Source of the DNA: Botrytis cinerea B05.10
Lineage: Eukaryota > Ascomycota > Leotiomycetes > Helotiales > Sclerotiniaceae
DNA: 64,000 nt
Direction of reading: 5' to 3'
Assembly: GCF_000143535.2 (NCBI RefSeq)
Contig: NC_037321.1
Location: 1,302,001 to 1,366,000 of the forward strand
Positions 11,293 to 24,900 of this stretch are shown here, piece by piece; the stretch's first letter is position 1, and each line of letters starts with the position of its first letter. Position numbers and translations under genes: made by a program. Below the pieces are notes generated by a model. That model saw only the letters and a list, made by a program, of their open reading frames with translations. It was not told the origin of the DNA and made no database searches.

Positions 11293-12373
11293 GATGGAAA
11301 TTGATAAAGCTCGATGGCTCGTATCGCAAAGTGGTCAACAAAAAGTGGTGAATGTATCAATAGAGAAGAACTTTGGAGTGTGGACTCATCAGGAAATTTA
11401 CTGACTTTAGACCAGCTGTCGATGATTGGACGACTTAGCGAAAAACCGAAGATTGACGCAACAAATGGCAAGAATGCCTTGAGGATGGGGTTTTGGTTTG
11501 GTATGATGAACCTTGCGTGCCTTGGAACAGAAACCGCCGGAGAACTAAGGCTTAAGGCGGCAAGTACGGCAAAATCGACGGAAATGGCGTCAGTGTAATG
11601 GATGGTGGGGTTGTAATAAGTACACCTGGAGCACCTGTGTCTAAAAATATTGTGAAGACAGACATACCCAGTATATAGTACACAAATCATCTCCAAGAGT
11701 CATTGCTGTCTACTCGGTTAGCTATTCCTGTCGTAGCTCAGGTGTATCTCATTTAGAATCACTGTCTCAAGGATAGATACTCTGGCCATGACGACGACTT
11801 TTTGAGGATATACTGATAGAAAGGACCAGTCAGGTAAATTGTTTCGTACACCCAATGCCCTTTGCATATATCTGCTAGGCAGCTATGGCCAAGCAAATTC
11901 AAACGGATGGTGGGTGCTCCATGAAATAACTGATTGTACGATACATCTGGACAAGGCAAGGCATTCCTTGATTCGTCTGTGGAAGGAAACAATAGAGCCC
12001 ATCGAAGACTATGATATCCTCATTATCATAATCTTGATCACAAGGAAAAGATATTCAAGTGTATCATATCAAATTACAACAACAGGAATGTATATTCACG
12101 CCGCTGGTACCCCCCTTCAAAGAAAATATCCTCAACTGCTTTTTTGCATTTTGGTATAATAAGTAGTCTACTGCAAGTCTACAAAAGTTGGATGAATTCC
12201 GGATTAGGCCACCAATGTATTATTCGTAGGCAATACCAATTAGAATGCTATTCCCAAAGGATGCCATAGAACCTCACATACAGAAAACAGAATGTTCATT
12301 GCTTCTGTCCCAATCATTGTAACGCAATATCGCATATCAAAGTGTTTCGTCTTAAGTCGCTCCGTTTGTATAT
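11293..12373. other. Intergenic: FAR1-like gene promoter and PP2A 3' flank
   Basis: About 1.1 kb. Frames here (for example 11839-12159 on plus) have no motif, and long minus-strand frames over 11031-11696 run partly antisense or out of frame to the FAR1-like exon. Nothing else seen. Confidence 0.5.
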
Positions 12374-13708
12374 CTAGAGGAAGTAATCGGGGGTACCTGT
12401 CGCCATAGTTAGTAAAAGATGCAACGGAGATTGAGATTTGTAGGGTACTTACGACGTGATACCATTGGCTCTCCAGCTCTTGGGCATGGATCAAATTGTA
12501 GGCTGCATTATATTAGAGACTGCGAGATCGAGGAGGATAAAGTTGCTACTTACAAAGTATATTTAAGGTGCTCGTCAATCTCCATGATTGCTGCTTGGTT
12601 ACCACATCTGTAGCAGTAATTGGGGGCTATTTTACGGTTAGCATCAGACACCGCTGAAGGAGATAAATGCACTATACCTGAGAAGATCGTAACTACGTTT
12701 CTATCCTGAGACCAATTATATCCCTCCATGACTAATTGATGAGCCCTTGCGACCAAGGTCAATCCGTTATTATGGTTGAACGCCTCCGAAATATCTTGTC
12801 CGAAAGTGTAACCTGCTCCTCTAGGGGATATTCCCCATCCGCATCTGTCATCTGGATCCGACCATAGCAAGTCGCACATAGGACCTTCATGTGGCACTTC
12901 TTGTATACGATCGAGAGCTCTGATGTTGTCCAACGTGTCAATGCTGGGGGAAAGACCTCCGTGGAGACAAAAGATTTGGTTATCGATGAGGGCGGTGAGG
13001 GGAAGGTAGTCGAAGAGATCGGTGAAGTACTTCCAAACATTTGCGTTTCCATATTTTCGGAGGCACTCGTCGTAAAATCCATAAACTTGAGTGATCTGAC
13101 GGGATTCGTGGTTACCACGGAGGATGGTGATTCTTTGGGGGTATCTTATTTTTAGAGCGACTAGAAGAGTGACAGTTTCGACTGAGTAATAACCTCGATC
13201 AACATAATCACCTATGATAACGTGTCAGTAATTCAAGGAAATGGCAGTAAGGGATAGGAGGCATACCCATAAATAGATAATTGGTATCTGGGTTTGGTCC
13301 ACCAATTCTGAAGAGCTCCATCAGATCATGGAATTGCCCATGAATATCTCCGCAGACAGTAACAGGGCATTTCTAGATCGTTGATCAGCTCTTTGAATTC
13401 CAACACGAAAAGGGCAAGCATACCACCGGCTGTACATTCGACTCGTCTTGCAATACTTCTCGTGCCTGGTAACGCGTTCCTGATTAGCTGGCTCATACTA
13501 TGCAGCCTTGAAATATGACAAGATTCGCAAACAATAATACCTTATCGCAAAGCCTCTGAACGTCGACCTCGGCCAGCTGCTTGCACGCCATCAAGTTCTC
13601 AATCCACCCATCAAGAGTTGGTATTGAGGCAGGTTCTGCTACTGGAGATAATCCCGTGGGCTCAACCGTCCTGCCTACATCTGCCATATCTGTATCCATT
13701 GTGTTCAT
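12374..13708 (-). CDS. pph-1: Serine/threonine protein phosphatase 2A catalytic subunit
   Basis: Seven coding exons: 13541-13708, 13424-13465, 13267-13372, 12678-13211, 12554-12626, 12453-12502 and 12374-12396; all phases fit and yield 331 aa. Metal-site motifs are intact: [22 protein letters not shown] (interrupted by an intron at MG|DYVD) and [11 protein letters not shown]. The HGGLSPS, WSDPDD and RAHQLVMEG signatures follow. The final exon completes RRTPDYFL, the conserved PP2Ac tail that is carboxymethylated on the last leucine and controls B-subunit binding. This tail distinguishes PP2A from Sit4/PP4/PP6. The N-terminus has about 35 extra residues before the LDGWIENL start helix, as in other filamentous ascomycetes. 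Start ATG 13708 is the first in-frame ATG; the upstream open frame has none. Confidence 0.96.
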
Positions 13709-14335
13709 TCTATCGTATGATAAATTTGATGGTTTGTTGTTTAATTTGGTTGTCGATATTGAATTGCTCGAGCTTGGTGACGACAAGCGCGCGGGTTGGT
13801 CGTCAAAAGGGCTATTTAAGTTTGTTGTTCTTTTCGGGAAGCGGTCCGCGCAACTTCAACTAGTATCTTATGTTGAGAATCGCAAAAGCAATTTTATCAT
13901 AAGATTTCAGGGCGTTCGTCGTGCAGAAATGTTTGTGGAGGGGCTTTCAGGTTGTAGAAGCGGTGCGCAGATTATTTGAAAGGAACAGCTCCTCGCTTAA
14001 TAAGCATATTTCAAGATCGCAACGGAGAGGATTTGGCATTTATTATACCTATTTGGAAGAGGCAAGAGAGCATGCGTCAATGCAGATGTCATATTCATTA
14101 GCTTTACTTTCTCAACTTTATTTATTAATGAATTACGGAAGCAAGATTAAGTGTTAGCCACGGCGAAAGGGATGTGAAAATCTAATTAATTTCATAAATC
14201 CAATTACTGAATTGTTGTAAGAGTGTAGATAGACACCTACGTAGGTAGTATTTCTTGAACGTTTTTTAGGATATCCTTGGTCAAGTTTTAAGTTTGGGTT
14301 TGATATGTATACCAATCTCCCCATTTGATACAGCA
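13709..14335. other. Intergenic: PP2A promoter and EXO84 3' flank
   Basis: About 630 bp. Contains a perfect palindrome cctacgtagg at about 14237-14246. No gene supported. Confidence 0.45.
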
Positions 14336-16515
14336 TCACGCCAAGCCTAACCCTACGCCTCTGGGTCCATTGAGAACATCTATCGGGGTTGAACCAATGA
14401 GGCTGCTGAAGTCTAAAGCAACTTCGGAGAGCATCTTTGCATGCTCTCTCGCCTGGTCCATACATTCCGTCCACACTTGACCATTCTTCTCGGTGCTGCT
14501 AAGCTGTCGTGCAAGAATAACATTGAACGCATCGACCTGCTCTTTGGCCCATTTGACACATGCGCTCATAAGAGGCTGTGGAAAGCAGGCTTGAAACGTT
14601 GACACAGTATTCCGTATTATTGTGAAGTACACGAATGATACCTCCCAGATATATTGGTGAAGGTTACCTTCGAATATACATTGTCTTTTAAACGAATTAG
14701 TGAAGCCAATTAAATAAAAGTTTTTGAGCCATACCTTGATCTCTTATGAATGATACCCCCCCGAGCCTCAAGATACGCTTCTCTTGCCCGATCCTCGAAG
14801 CCAAGGCTGGTCAACCAGCTGATATTGCGTCTGACTTTTTTCGGCTCATTATGTGTATCAACAAGTTCACGGGTGATAAGTTCTGCAAGTCTGGTGGCTC
14901 TTTCATCCGCTTTAAAACTAATGAAATCCTGAGCGACGATGTTGCTTTTAAGACTCTTGGCTAAGGTATTTAGTTTTGCAACTCGTTGGACTGCCATGTC
15001 AAAATGCTGCAGTGCGATCTCGATATCCAACTCATCAACCTGACTTTCCACCCACCGCAGATTTTGCTGCTTGCCATCAACTTCGATAAGCATATCTTTG
15101 ATATCCGAAAGAGTTTCAAGTAAATCTGTCTTTTTTAACAATCCTGGGTCACGAGAAGCAAAGTAATTGATCGTTTCTTTAGCCTTGTTGCTCGTTTCCA
15201 TTTCCGATCGCAGGCCCTTATGAAGCTCTTCTACTGCCTTTCGAAAGTTCATCATAAGGGAGGACTTTTCCGTGTCGCCTGGTTTTTCTGTTCGATAGGT
15301 GAAAGATTCCTGACCTACACCTCTAATCATGATCGCATCAGCCAACTTATTACGCACACTAGTCCCTTCACTCGTCCCTGCAAGGTCAACAATTTCGATG
15401 TCTAACAGTGGCCAGCATCTATCTGCAACCAACTTTGATGGAGCTTGTCGTTGATCAGTGCCTTCGACTTTTCGCTTTTTTCTTGATGCAACTAGAAGAT
15501 GATCATTCAACAACACAATCTGCATGGCTCTTCGAGATTTCCAGGTAGCGTTATCAAGCTCTATCCATAGCCCGGCATTTTGTACCACGTGACGACCAGG
15601 GGCCGCAGGTAGGAATTTTTGGGAACCCTCAATAGTTTTCCATAGAGCCTAGCAAAATTAGTACTCCTAGCAATTGACATTTGAAAAATGTAGACCTACT
15701 TGAAGCTGCGAGTTCCACATGGCAGTTCGGTCTGCCACAGAACTTCGCTTGTCCCTTTTGCTCAAAGTTGGTGGGAAGCCGTCGAAATCAGTCGACGAGG
15801 ACGGACCTTGTGAAGAGGTAGTTCTGAGCGCAGTGGTATTGGTTTTGAGTTCCGCCATCAGATTTCGGAGTGCGCGCATCTCCCCTTTCAGCTTTTCTGC
15901 CTCCTTACTAATCTTGATGAACTGTGTTCGATTTTGATACACGTTTTGTTGTAAATCCGTCGAAGTACGATTCTTCATCTTTCTTAAATTCGTTTGGTAG
16001 TCCTCAATATCTTGTTCTGACGCATCACTTAGTAGTCCCGCTACGTACACATCTGGCCTCAAATTGGGATCGCGCAGAGCTCTCTGGTCTACTACCAAAC
16101 CAGGTCCTCTCGCCGGCGAGGGACCTCGTGAACGGTCATTTGCTGGAGCATACTGAGCTGGTAAATTGGGAACAGATGGGAGAGGAGGAGCGGAAGGGTC
16201 GAAGTCAGAGGGAAGATTATTAAATCGAGTAGAGTATCGACGTTTCACTAAGTCAGATGTCTATGACTTCTATTAGCAGCTATACCAAAAAATCTTAGGC
16301 CTCTCTAGCAATAGAACTCGAGATAAACTTCGACATACCTTTCCGCCAGGCTGAGGACGTTGCGCGGGCGGGGCATTGAAGGATGGCTGCCCTGTACTTC
16401 GTGAAGCATCCCCTCCGGTTTGTGGAATTGGACCAGATATCTGTTTGGGAGCACTTATTGCTGGACGGCCCTTCCTCTTGGTCCTCAGAGACACGCCTTT
16501 CCTTTCGTCCGACAT
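14336..16515 (-). CDS. EXO84: Exocyst complex component EXO84
   Basis: Four exons: 16339-16515, 15700-16260, 14735-15648 and 14336-14684, giving 666 aa. Residues 1-110 are basic and disordered, with MSDERKGVSLRTKRKGRP at the start. The Vps51/Exo84 coiled-coil region follows (DPNLRPDVYVAGLLSDASEQ to about residue 200, heptad-like with KEAEKLKGEMRALRNLMAEL). A PH-type domain comes next (VVQNAGLWIELDN through QIVLLNDHLLVASRKKRK), then the helical cullin-repeat-like C-terminal half ending STPIDVLNGPRGVGLG. EXO84 is one of eight exocyst subunits tethering secretory vesicles at growing tips and septa. The join TSDLVKRRYSTR across intron 1 and EGNLHQYIWEV across intron 3 are family-consistent. The gene diverges from TOM20 through a 577-bp shared upstream region. 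Confidence 0.92.
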
Positions 16516-17092
16516 TGTATTGTAGCTACGACGGCAGAAAGAGAAAAAAGGAGGGCTGGGGTGATGAGTTCGAGGAAGTTGTATATCGAAAGGGACGTGT
16601 TTTAAGGTTCAGGTTGGTCCATAGACATATATCCCAGAGTAGGAGTAACCGAAAGGAGCAAGCGTTCCCGCACGCCTATGTATGTCTGTACCTGATTTGG
16701 TCAATTGGACATGAAAATAAGAAAGTCGATTGAATGGTGTTTCCAATTATCATGTAATAAAATGTATCCAAGAGTTTAATTGAATTGCACAGTCGTGCCT
16801 GGGTAAGAGGCTTATGACGACGAACTAGCTACCCGTATTGAGTGCCAATCAATCAATCTGACCAGGACGCGACGATTGTCCTTTCAAAATGTTTGGTGGG
16901 TGGATTTAGATTGGTCCGAGAGCCGCTGGACCTAAAATTCCCAAAATTTATCGATAGCTTTGGCTGTGAGAAACATTTCTGAGCTTCGGAGACTTGAAAT
17001 CAACCCCATCAATACCGTAGACGACCACAGCTGATAAGCTTCTTGATTTTTCTTCCCGAATCTTTCTTTAATATTACACAAATTTATACGAA
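16516..17092. promoter_or_regulatory. Shared upstream region of EXO84 (-) and TOM20 (+)
   Basis: 577 bp between two divergent ATGs, so it must contain both promoters. Minor frames inside (16420-16605 and 16383-16733) are not supported. No specific element could be assigned. Confidence 0.5.
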
Positions 17093-17774
17093 ATGGTTCA
17101 GACTTCCACAATCGTCGCTGCCAGTGTTGGCACAGTTGCTACAGGATTGGTCGGTAGGTGGATTCCATTCTCGATTAGAATTTCTAAATTTGCTCACAAT
17201 TCTCACCATAGCCTACGCAATTTATTTCGACCACAAGAGACGCACCGATCCAAACTTTCGCAAGCAATTGAAGAAAGAATCGAAGCGACAAGCAAAGGCC
17301 GCGAAGGAGGAAGCGGAAGCTCACAATGAGAGACAGAAAGAAGTGATCAAGGCGGTGGTTGTAGAAGCCAAGGAAGATGGATTCCCCGTAGACGTAGAGG
17401 AGAAAGAGGCATATTTCATGTCAGAAGTTGCTAGAGGAGAAGGGTTAAGCTCAGAGGGTGAGTGATCTTCACGAAGAAGGCCAGGTCTCGAATCTAATAC
17501 TCGATCACAGGTGGCGACCCCATAGAAGCAGCACTTTGTTTTTACAAGGCACTCAAAGTTTACCCTCAACCAAATGATTTAATATCTATCTACGACAAGA
17601 CAGTGCCTAAGGTAGCTCCCCCCCACCCCGTTTTAAATGACAAAGAGACTGACAAATTACTAGCCCGTCCTCGATATTCTTGCAGAAATGATTGCAGCGG
17701 ATGCAGCTTTAGATGTTGGACCTTTTGGCGGCAGTGGTTCGGATAGTGGAATTCCTGGCGTTGGCCTTGATTGA
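17093..17774 (+). CDS. TOM20: Mitochondrial import receptor subunit TOM20
   Basis: Exons 17093-17153, 17212-17457, 17511-17611 and 17664-17774 join in phase to 172 aa. The N-terminus is a single membrane anchor (about residues 5-25, ending [17 protein letters not shown]), followed by a basic/acidic helix rich in K, E and A. The cytosolic receptor domain is [19 protein letters not shown] then [20 protein letters not shown], the degenerate TPR that binds amphipathic presequences. The tail is Gly/Ser-rich ([16 protein letters not shown]). The protein sits in the outer membrane TOM complex. The first 61-nt exon carries only the anchor. The open frame upstream to 17043 lacks an earlier ATG in that frame. 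Confidence 0.95.
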
Positions 17775-18904
17775 TTAGTTTGGTTGTTGTCTCAATATAC
17801 ATGTATTCTGAACCCCTCCACTCTTCCTTATCACCCAAACTTTTTACCGACTTCACGAACGGCGACTGGATAAATTCCGAAACCCCAGGGTGGACTGTAT
17901 AAAAGTCCAATGTACATCAATTCGCATGCTTGGCGTCCGTAGGTTCTCGCATTACGCATCACATCTAATTTGTACATAGTATCCATACTGTCAATATGGG
18001 CCTGGTTGTTATTTGCAAGACTGCAAAGAGCCGTACGTCTGTAATGCAAATCAGGTCAGCCAGATTCATTGTTGTACCTTAGCACCGTGCAGATCGCCTG
18101 TTTTCCATTCCCCGCAGCCAGTGCTCTGTAGTTTGAAAAGTGTAAGATGCTGAGCATGTCATTGTGATGGAGTAAACGTTGCATGTCCTGTGTTGAAATT
18201 TTGTGATGCTTTGGAAGGAGATCTAGAGTGTCTCGAATGTGAATGCGGACGTCTGGATATCTGACTGTTTGGAAAGATTTGAACATGCAATTGGACGTGG
18301 ATATCTAAATCCATTTTGGTCATTTGAATGAATGTGAATGCTTGTATTATAAGATCACACTTCCACCACATGTTCAACCCTCAATGTGTGCTCGATCCAT
18401 CGTGGAAATGCGATGTGAGTAGTGTACTTTCTGTCTCCTATGTAGAAATGATATCATGCCGTTCCCTTTTTGGAAGTGTGGTAAACTCCACGGGTGTACT
18501 TTCTCCGCTGTGATAAGAGGCATCAAAGACTGACTACCTCTACCTGGCTAATTCGGTATCGGCCATGAAACGTCTGCTTTATTCTAGAAGCGGGAGTTGT
18601 ATTAATAGGAGAGAGCGAAAGAAAGGTCAAGAATTATTGCATGACACTAGACACTAGCGAGCGGGATGATTAGAGGGACAGGGGTTGAAATCGCGGTCGC
18701 GACAACAAAATCAATGTAATTAAATACAGCATCGATATTTTGGTTCTACCACCCTACCACCCACTTTCCTACCACCAAAATCAACGAATTCACCCCCTTA
18801 CAATATATTGTAAATCCTCTATCATACTAAGATCACTTTATGACATAGAAAAATAAAATACACTGGTGATGAACACAACCCTATAAATTACCAACTCAAC
18901 AGCC
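17775..18904. other. Intergenic: TOM20 3' flank and dynein promoter
   Basis: About 1.1 kb. Short minus-strand frames (17831-18377) show no domain. The pyrimidine-rich stretch around 18745-18800 just before the dynein ATG is a likely core promoter/5' UTR. Nothing else supported. Confidence 0.5.
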
Positions 18905-21900
18905 ATGAGCTTGCTTGACTCCACCGCAAGTCCCTCCGGAAATGGAGCAAACGGGGTCGGAACGAGCACATTTCCTTCGATAGAACCCATGGTACTTGTT
19001 GACTTTCTTGCATCTGTTCTTGAGGTCACTCTAGGAGCAACACGACATGACCTTGAACATACTGGCAGTCTTCTTTCCGAAGCCCAATACTCTGATACAG
19101 CTCAGCGCTGCACCCGATTTGCATCTGAATCTCAGCAATCTGTAATATACGTACAGAAAGATGCAGTTCCAAGAGAGGAAGGGGATTCCCCAGATGACTC
19201 AAGTAAGAGCCTCATCCGTTTGGTTCTGATGAATGTTTGTTAACTGGAGTTCAGGTCCCATTTTGTACAACTATAGTTTGGCTTCCGACATATCCTCCTC
19301 TTCTTCGACAACCGGATCTGTCGCTTTTATGAAAGGACCGCAACCTATAGATCCTCTGATACCCATATCTTCTCAAATACAACTTATTAATTTACCTGGC
19401 GCAGCATTACCGAATGAAAGCACAAACGGCCAGGCGGGAGCTTCTGTTTTGCATTCATTTGTGCATCTAGCGCTGGCGCCATACTTCGATGCATATACAA
19501 AACAACAACTAGCAACGACTGGGGGTCGAGGTAGATCAGATCATGAGGCCAAGAGCGGAGTTTCTATCACAAAAAAGAAGCTAGCAGAGTTGGAGTTGGC
19601 TTTGCGACATCTTCAGGAGAATGTTGAGATTCCCGATTTGATACTTCAACTCCATCCAATGGTGCAGCATGCACTTGATGAAGCAGCCGCTCGTAAACGC
19701 AAGGCGACAGTGGATTCAATTCCGGAAAGATTGATGCAAGACAGTGCTTTCCTCAACACCCTGCAGTCTTTAGTGAACGGATGGATTAAGTCAATACAAG
19801 CTATTACAAAATTGTCGCGGGATCCAACAAGCGGTACTGCATCACAGGAAATTCAGTTTTGGCTCGCTATGGAGTCCACACTCGAAAATATTGGTGCACA
19901 ACTATCCAGCGATGGAGTAATGCTTACTCTTGAGATATTAAGACACGCGAAACGTTTCCAGGCCACTCTCAGTTTCACATCCGATACTGGGTTGAAGGAG
20001 TCGACTGACAAAGTACAGAAGTACAATCAACTTATGCGAGACTTCCCTCTTGATGAATTGCTTTCAGCAACTTCGTTGCAGAAGGTTGGTGATGCACTGG
20101 GTCTTATTTTTGGGCACTTGAACAAGAAATTACGCATTTGTCCATACCCTGTTCGACGTGCTTTGCCACTGGTTGAAGCAATTTCTGCAGATCTTGACAA
20201 TCGACTCCACATCCTACTTCACGGTCGCTCCTTGATGCATTTGGAGTATCGAGATTTCAGAAAGTTGATGTCCGTGGCAGATTCAATTTGGGCCATTTGG
20301 GATGACAATCTAAAGGAGTTCACCAACGTTGCCCGAGAAGTCACGCGTCGAAGAAACGAGAAGTTCATGCCCATAAAAATCATTGGAAAGCATGCAGAGC
20401 TGCAAGCACGTCTGAAATATGTGAGCACCTTTAGAGATAACCACGAGCAACTACAGCGAACAATTATCAACGTTTTAGCACCCAAGGTTGGTGATGACGT
20501 TCCAGAAGGTGGAGCAAATGGAGTTGTTTTAGTTGAAGAGATGGGCGACGTGGACGCTGTCGAAGAAATCAAACAAGCTTGGGCTGCATTGAGCAACATA
20601 GATATGCTCGATGTTTCTCCCGAGGGAACGCAATTGTGGATTCAAGCAGAGAGTACTTACAATGAGCGAACATCGCGTGTCGAGAACTCAATTATTGCCC
20701 GATTGCGAGATCGATTAGCCACCGCCAAGACAGCAAGTGAGATGTTTCGAGTATTTTCTAAGTTCAATGCTCTATTTGTCCGACCAAAAATCCGTGGAGC
20801 TATTACAGAATATCAGACGCAACTTATTGACAACGTGAAACATGATATATCCTCCCTACACGAGCGATTCAAGCAGCAATATGGCCATTCCGAAGCTCAT
20901 GCAATGGCACAGCTTAGAGATCTGCCTCCCGTTTCGGGAGCGATCATTTGGGCTCGCCAAATTGAGAAACAACTCAATGGATATATGAAGAAAGTTGAAG
21001 ACGTACTTGGAACCGAATGGGCGCTTCATGCCGAGGGACAGAAGCTTCTCAGTGATAGTAATCTTTTTCGCAATAAGCTGGATACTCGACCAATCTTTGA
21101 GGCATGGCTTCATGATGTGCAACGAAAGCATGTTACCATTTCTGGCAGGCTTTTTAACATAAATAAAATCCGTGCAGCAAACAATGCCTTGGAATTGGCC
21201 GTCAACTTTGACCATCAAGTTATCGCGCTCTTTAAAGAGACAAGAAACTTACAATGGTTGAATTACCCCGTTCCTCATCAAATCAACAACACATCTAAAG
21301 ATGCAAAGCGTGTGTATCCCTATGCTGTGAGTCTCATGGAAACCGTTCGGACATTCACCCAAACCAGTCGTCAGATAGCCGAAATGGCCGATGTTCAAAT
21401 ACTTCTAAGCGGTTACCAGAACGAAGTTCAGGCCTTGATTGCTCGTGGAGTTTCTTTGAAATGGGAGTCATTCGTGCACTCATACGATATCCACATCAAA
21501 CCCACGTATACAAAGGGTTCAATTGAACCTGCCATCGCCAATCGAACCGAGAGCAAACATGTGCAGTTCGTTCGGGAAATCGCTGCCTCAGTTGCCTTAT
21601 TACAAAGCAAGACGGAAACTCTTTCTTCTATCAATGCGACGATCCAGAAAACATTGGCCGAGCTAGATAAGTGTCCTTACGAAGTAACTGCATTCCAGGC
21701 CCGTCTGGAAACGATTCAGATGGCTGTTGATCAATTGAACCTCGAGAACTATGTCAACTTGCCTTATTGGGTTAGAGAAATGAACGACCGTATCAAGGTC
21801 ACTCTTCTGAGGCGTCTACAACATGCAATCGAAGTCTGGATTGATACTTTCGAAAATGAACGATCCGATGGCGTTAACGACGATAGCCGCAGAAAACACT

Positions 21901-24900
21901 TCAGTATCTTGACTGAGTCTCCACCTGAGAACAAACCATCCATGAAGCGCCTAGTACACGAGATCTCCATGCGCAACCAAGTTATCTACTTGGACCCGCC
22001 TTTGGAATATGCCAGAGCTAGCTGGTTTTCCCAACTACATGAGTGGCTTGGGGTCGTCTGCCACCTTCGTAAGGTCAAGGCTTCTCGTTATGTCATGACC
22101 TTGGGAACAACTAATGATCCAGAGGAGCTATTCACGGAACTCCCGCGAGATTGTGCAGATGAACTTCTGAGAGCTTACAAATGCGTTGAAGCAAAACTGC
22201 ACGAGGTTAGCCTCTACGTTGACAAATGGCTACAGTTTCAATCACTATGGGATCTTCAATCTGATCTTGTGTATGAAACCTTGGGTGAACAACTCTCAAA
22301 GTGGCTCCAGCTTTTGCAAGAGATCAGGAAAACTCGCTCCACTTTCGACACAACTGAAGTGAGTCGATCGTTCGGCCATCTTACCATTGACTATGATCAG
22401 GTGCAGACAAAGGTCAATGCCAAATATGACCAGTGGCAACATGAGATCTTGATCAAATTTGGAAGCCGTCTCGGAAACCGTGTTCGTGAAGTCTATGCTG
22501 AAATTGAAAAAGCACGACGTGATCTTGAAGTACAATCCTTAGAAGCATCATCTACGGCGCAAGCTGTGCAATTTATCACCATCGTACAGACCTGCAAGCG
22601 GAGAGTTAAGGCTTGGGGCCCAGAGGTAGAAATTTTCAGGCAAGGACAAACTACACTTGTTAGACAAAGATATCAATTCCCCACGGATTGGCTAGGAGTG
22701 GAACAAATCGATTCTGAATGGACTGCTCTCAATGAAATCCTAGCTCGAAAAGCTAAAATCGTGGAAGATCAGACCGACGCGTTACGTGCCAAGATTACTG
22801 CGGAGGACAGGGTAGTTGGAGAGAAAATCGCAGAGATCACTATCCAATGGAATGAGGAAAAGCCTGTATCTGGTACTATTGCTCCAGATGTGGCATCTGC
22901 AACACTCACTTCATTCGAAAGTCGCATCACAAAATTGCATGAGGAGTCGGAAATGGTTGCTCGCGCCAAAGAGGCTTTGGATCTTCCAGCAACTGCAGAT
23001 ACAGCACTTGTGGCTATTCTAGAAGAGGTCCAGGACTTCAAGTCTGTATGGGCTGCTTTGTCGACCATATGGAAAAGCCTTAATGACCTCCGCGATATGT
23101 TGTGGACAAGCGTTCAGCCCCGAAAATTACGATCCGCAATTGATGGTCTCATTAAGATGACCAAGGAAATGCCAAGTCGAATGAGACAATATGCTGCATT
23201 TGAGCATATTCAAAATGTTCTTAGACAGTTTCTAAAAGTTAATCCTGTGGTCACAGATTTAAAATCCGAGGCTGTCAGGGACCGCCACTGGAACAAAATC
23301 TTTAAAAACTTGAAACCCGGGAAACGCTATTCGCCAATATCAATGACTCTAGGAGAAGTTTGGGATCTAAATCTTGTCTCCACCGAGAAGATTATAAGAG
23401 ATATTATTGCACAAGCCCAAGGTGAAATGGCCTTGGAAGAGTTCTTGAGGCAGGTTCGGGAAGATTGGTCCAATTACTCACTAGATCTTGTGAATTATCA
23501 GAACAAGTGCCGCCTTATTCGTGGTTGGGATGACTTGTTTGCAAAATGCAGTGAAAATCTGAACTCCTTACAGGCAATGAAGCATTCTCCTTATTACAAG
23601 GAATTCGAGGAAGAAGCTGCGTCATGGGAAGATAAACTCAACCGCGTACACGTACTTTTTGATGTATGGATTGATGTCCAACGCCAATGGGTTTACCTTG
23701 AGGGAGTTTTCACCGGAAATGCAGATATCAAACATCTCCTACCAATTGAGTCATCAAGATTCCAGAACATCAACTCTGAATTCTTCGCGGTAATGAAAAA
23801 AGTCTACAAGCAGCCGTTTGTATTAGATGTACTCAACATATCTGGCGTTCAGAAATCATTAGAACGTCTTGCAGAGCTTTTGAACAAGATCCAGAAGGCT
23901 CTTGGCGAGTACCTCGAAAGAGAGCGTGTGTCATTTCCAAGATTTTACTTCGTTGGTGATGAGGATCTGCTTGAAATCATCGGTAACAGCAACGATACAT
24001 TACGCATTGCTAAGCACTTCAAGAAGATGTTTGCCGGCTTATCTGGCCTAATTATGGATGAAGAGCAAGTCATTTCAGGATTCACCTCAAAAGAGGGCGA
24101 GGAGGTCAGACTCAAGAAGGAGATAAACTTGATCAAGACTCCAAAGATCAACGACTGGTTAACCTTGCTTGAAAACAGTATGAAGTCAACGCTCGCCGAA
24201 TTGCTTGCAGAGGCTGTTGAACAGTACGAGGCAATTTTCACTGCGGATGATGTAGACCAAGAAGCACTAAATCAATACATTTCTGCATTCCCTAGTCAAA
24301 TCGTTGTATTGGGTACGCAGGCTGTTTGGACCTCTTGTGTAGAAAAAGCGCTTGAAAACGAAGGCGCTGATCTGCAAAAGTTATTCGACCAGGAGGTCAA
24401 AGTACTTCGCCTTCTTGCAGCCACCGTTCTAGGTGACCTAGACCCAATTCAGAGAAAGCGATGCGAGCACCTCATCACTGAGTGTGTCCACCAACGAGAC
24501 GTCATTGAAAAGCTCCGTAACCTCAACGCAAGCACGCCTAATCATTATATGTGGCTTCTGCAAATGAGGTATGTGTACAAGCCAGAAGGCGATTTCCTGC
24601 AACGCCTGTACATAAAAATGGCAAACGCGAAGCTCAACTATGGTTTCGAGTATTTGGGTGTAGCAGAACGCCTTGTCAGAACACCTTTGACAGATCGATG
24701 TTTCCTGACACTCACGCAAGCTCTTTGCCAACGCCTGGGTGGCTCACCTTACGGTCCAGCAGGTACAGGAAAGACCGAGTCCGTGAAAGCTCTGGGTGTT
24801 CAGTTAGGTCGTTTCACCCTAGTGTTCTGTTGTGATGACACTTTCGACTTTCAGGCTATGGGGCGTATTTTCCTAGGTCTTTGTCAAGTTGGTGCTTGGG

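Noticed and set aside
11031..11696. 221-codon minus-strand frame
   Set aside because: Overlaps the start of the FAR1-like exon in another frame and has no motif; an out-of-frame shadow.
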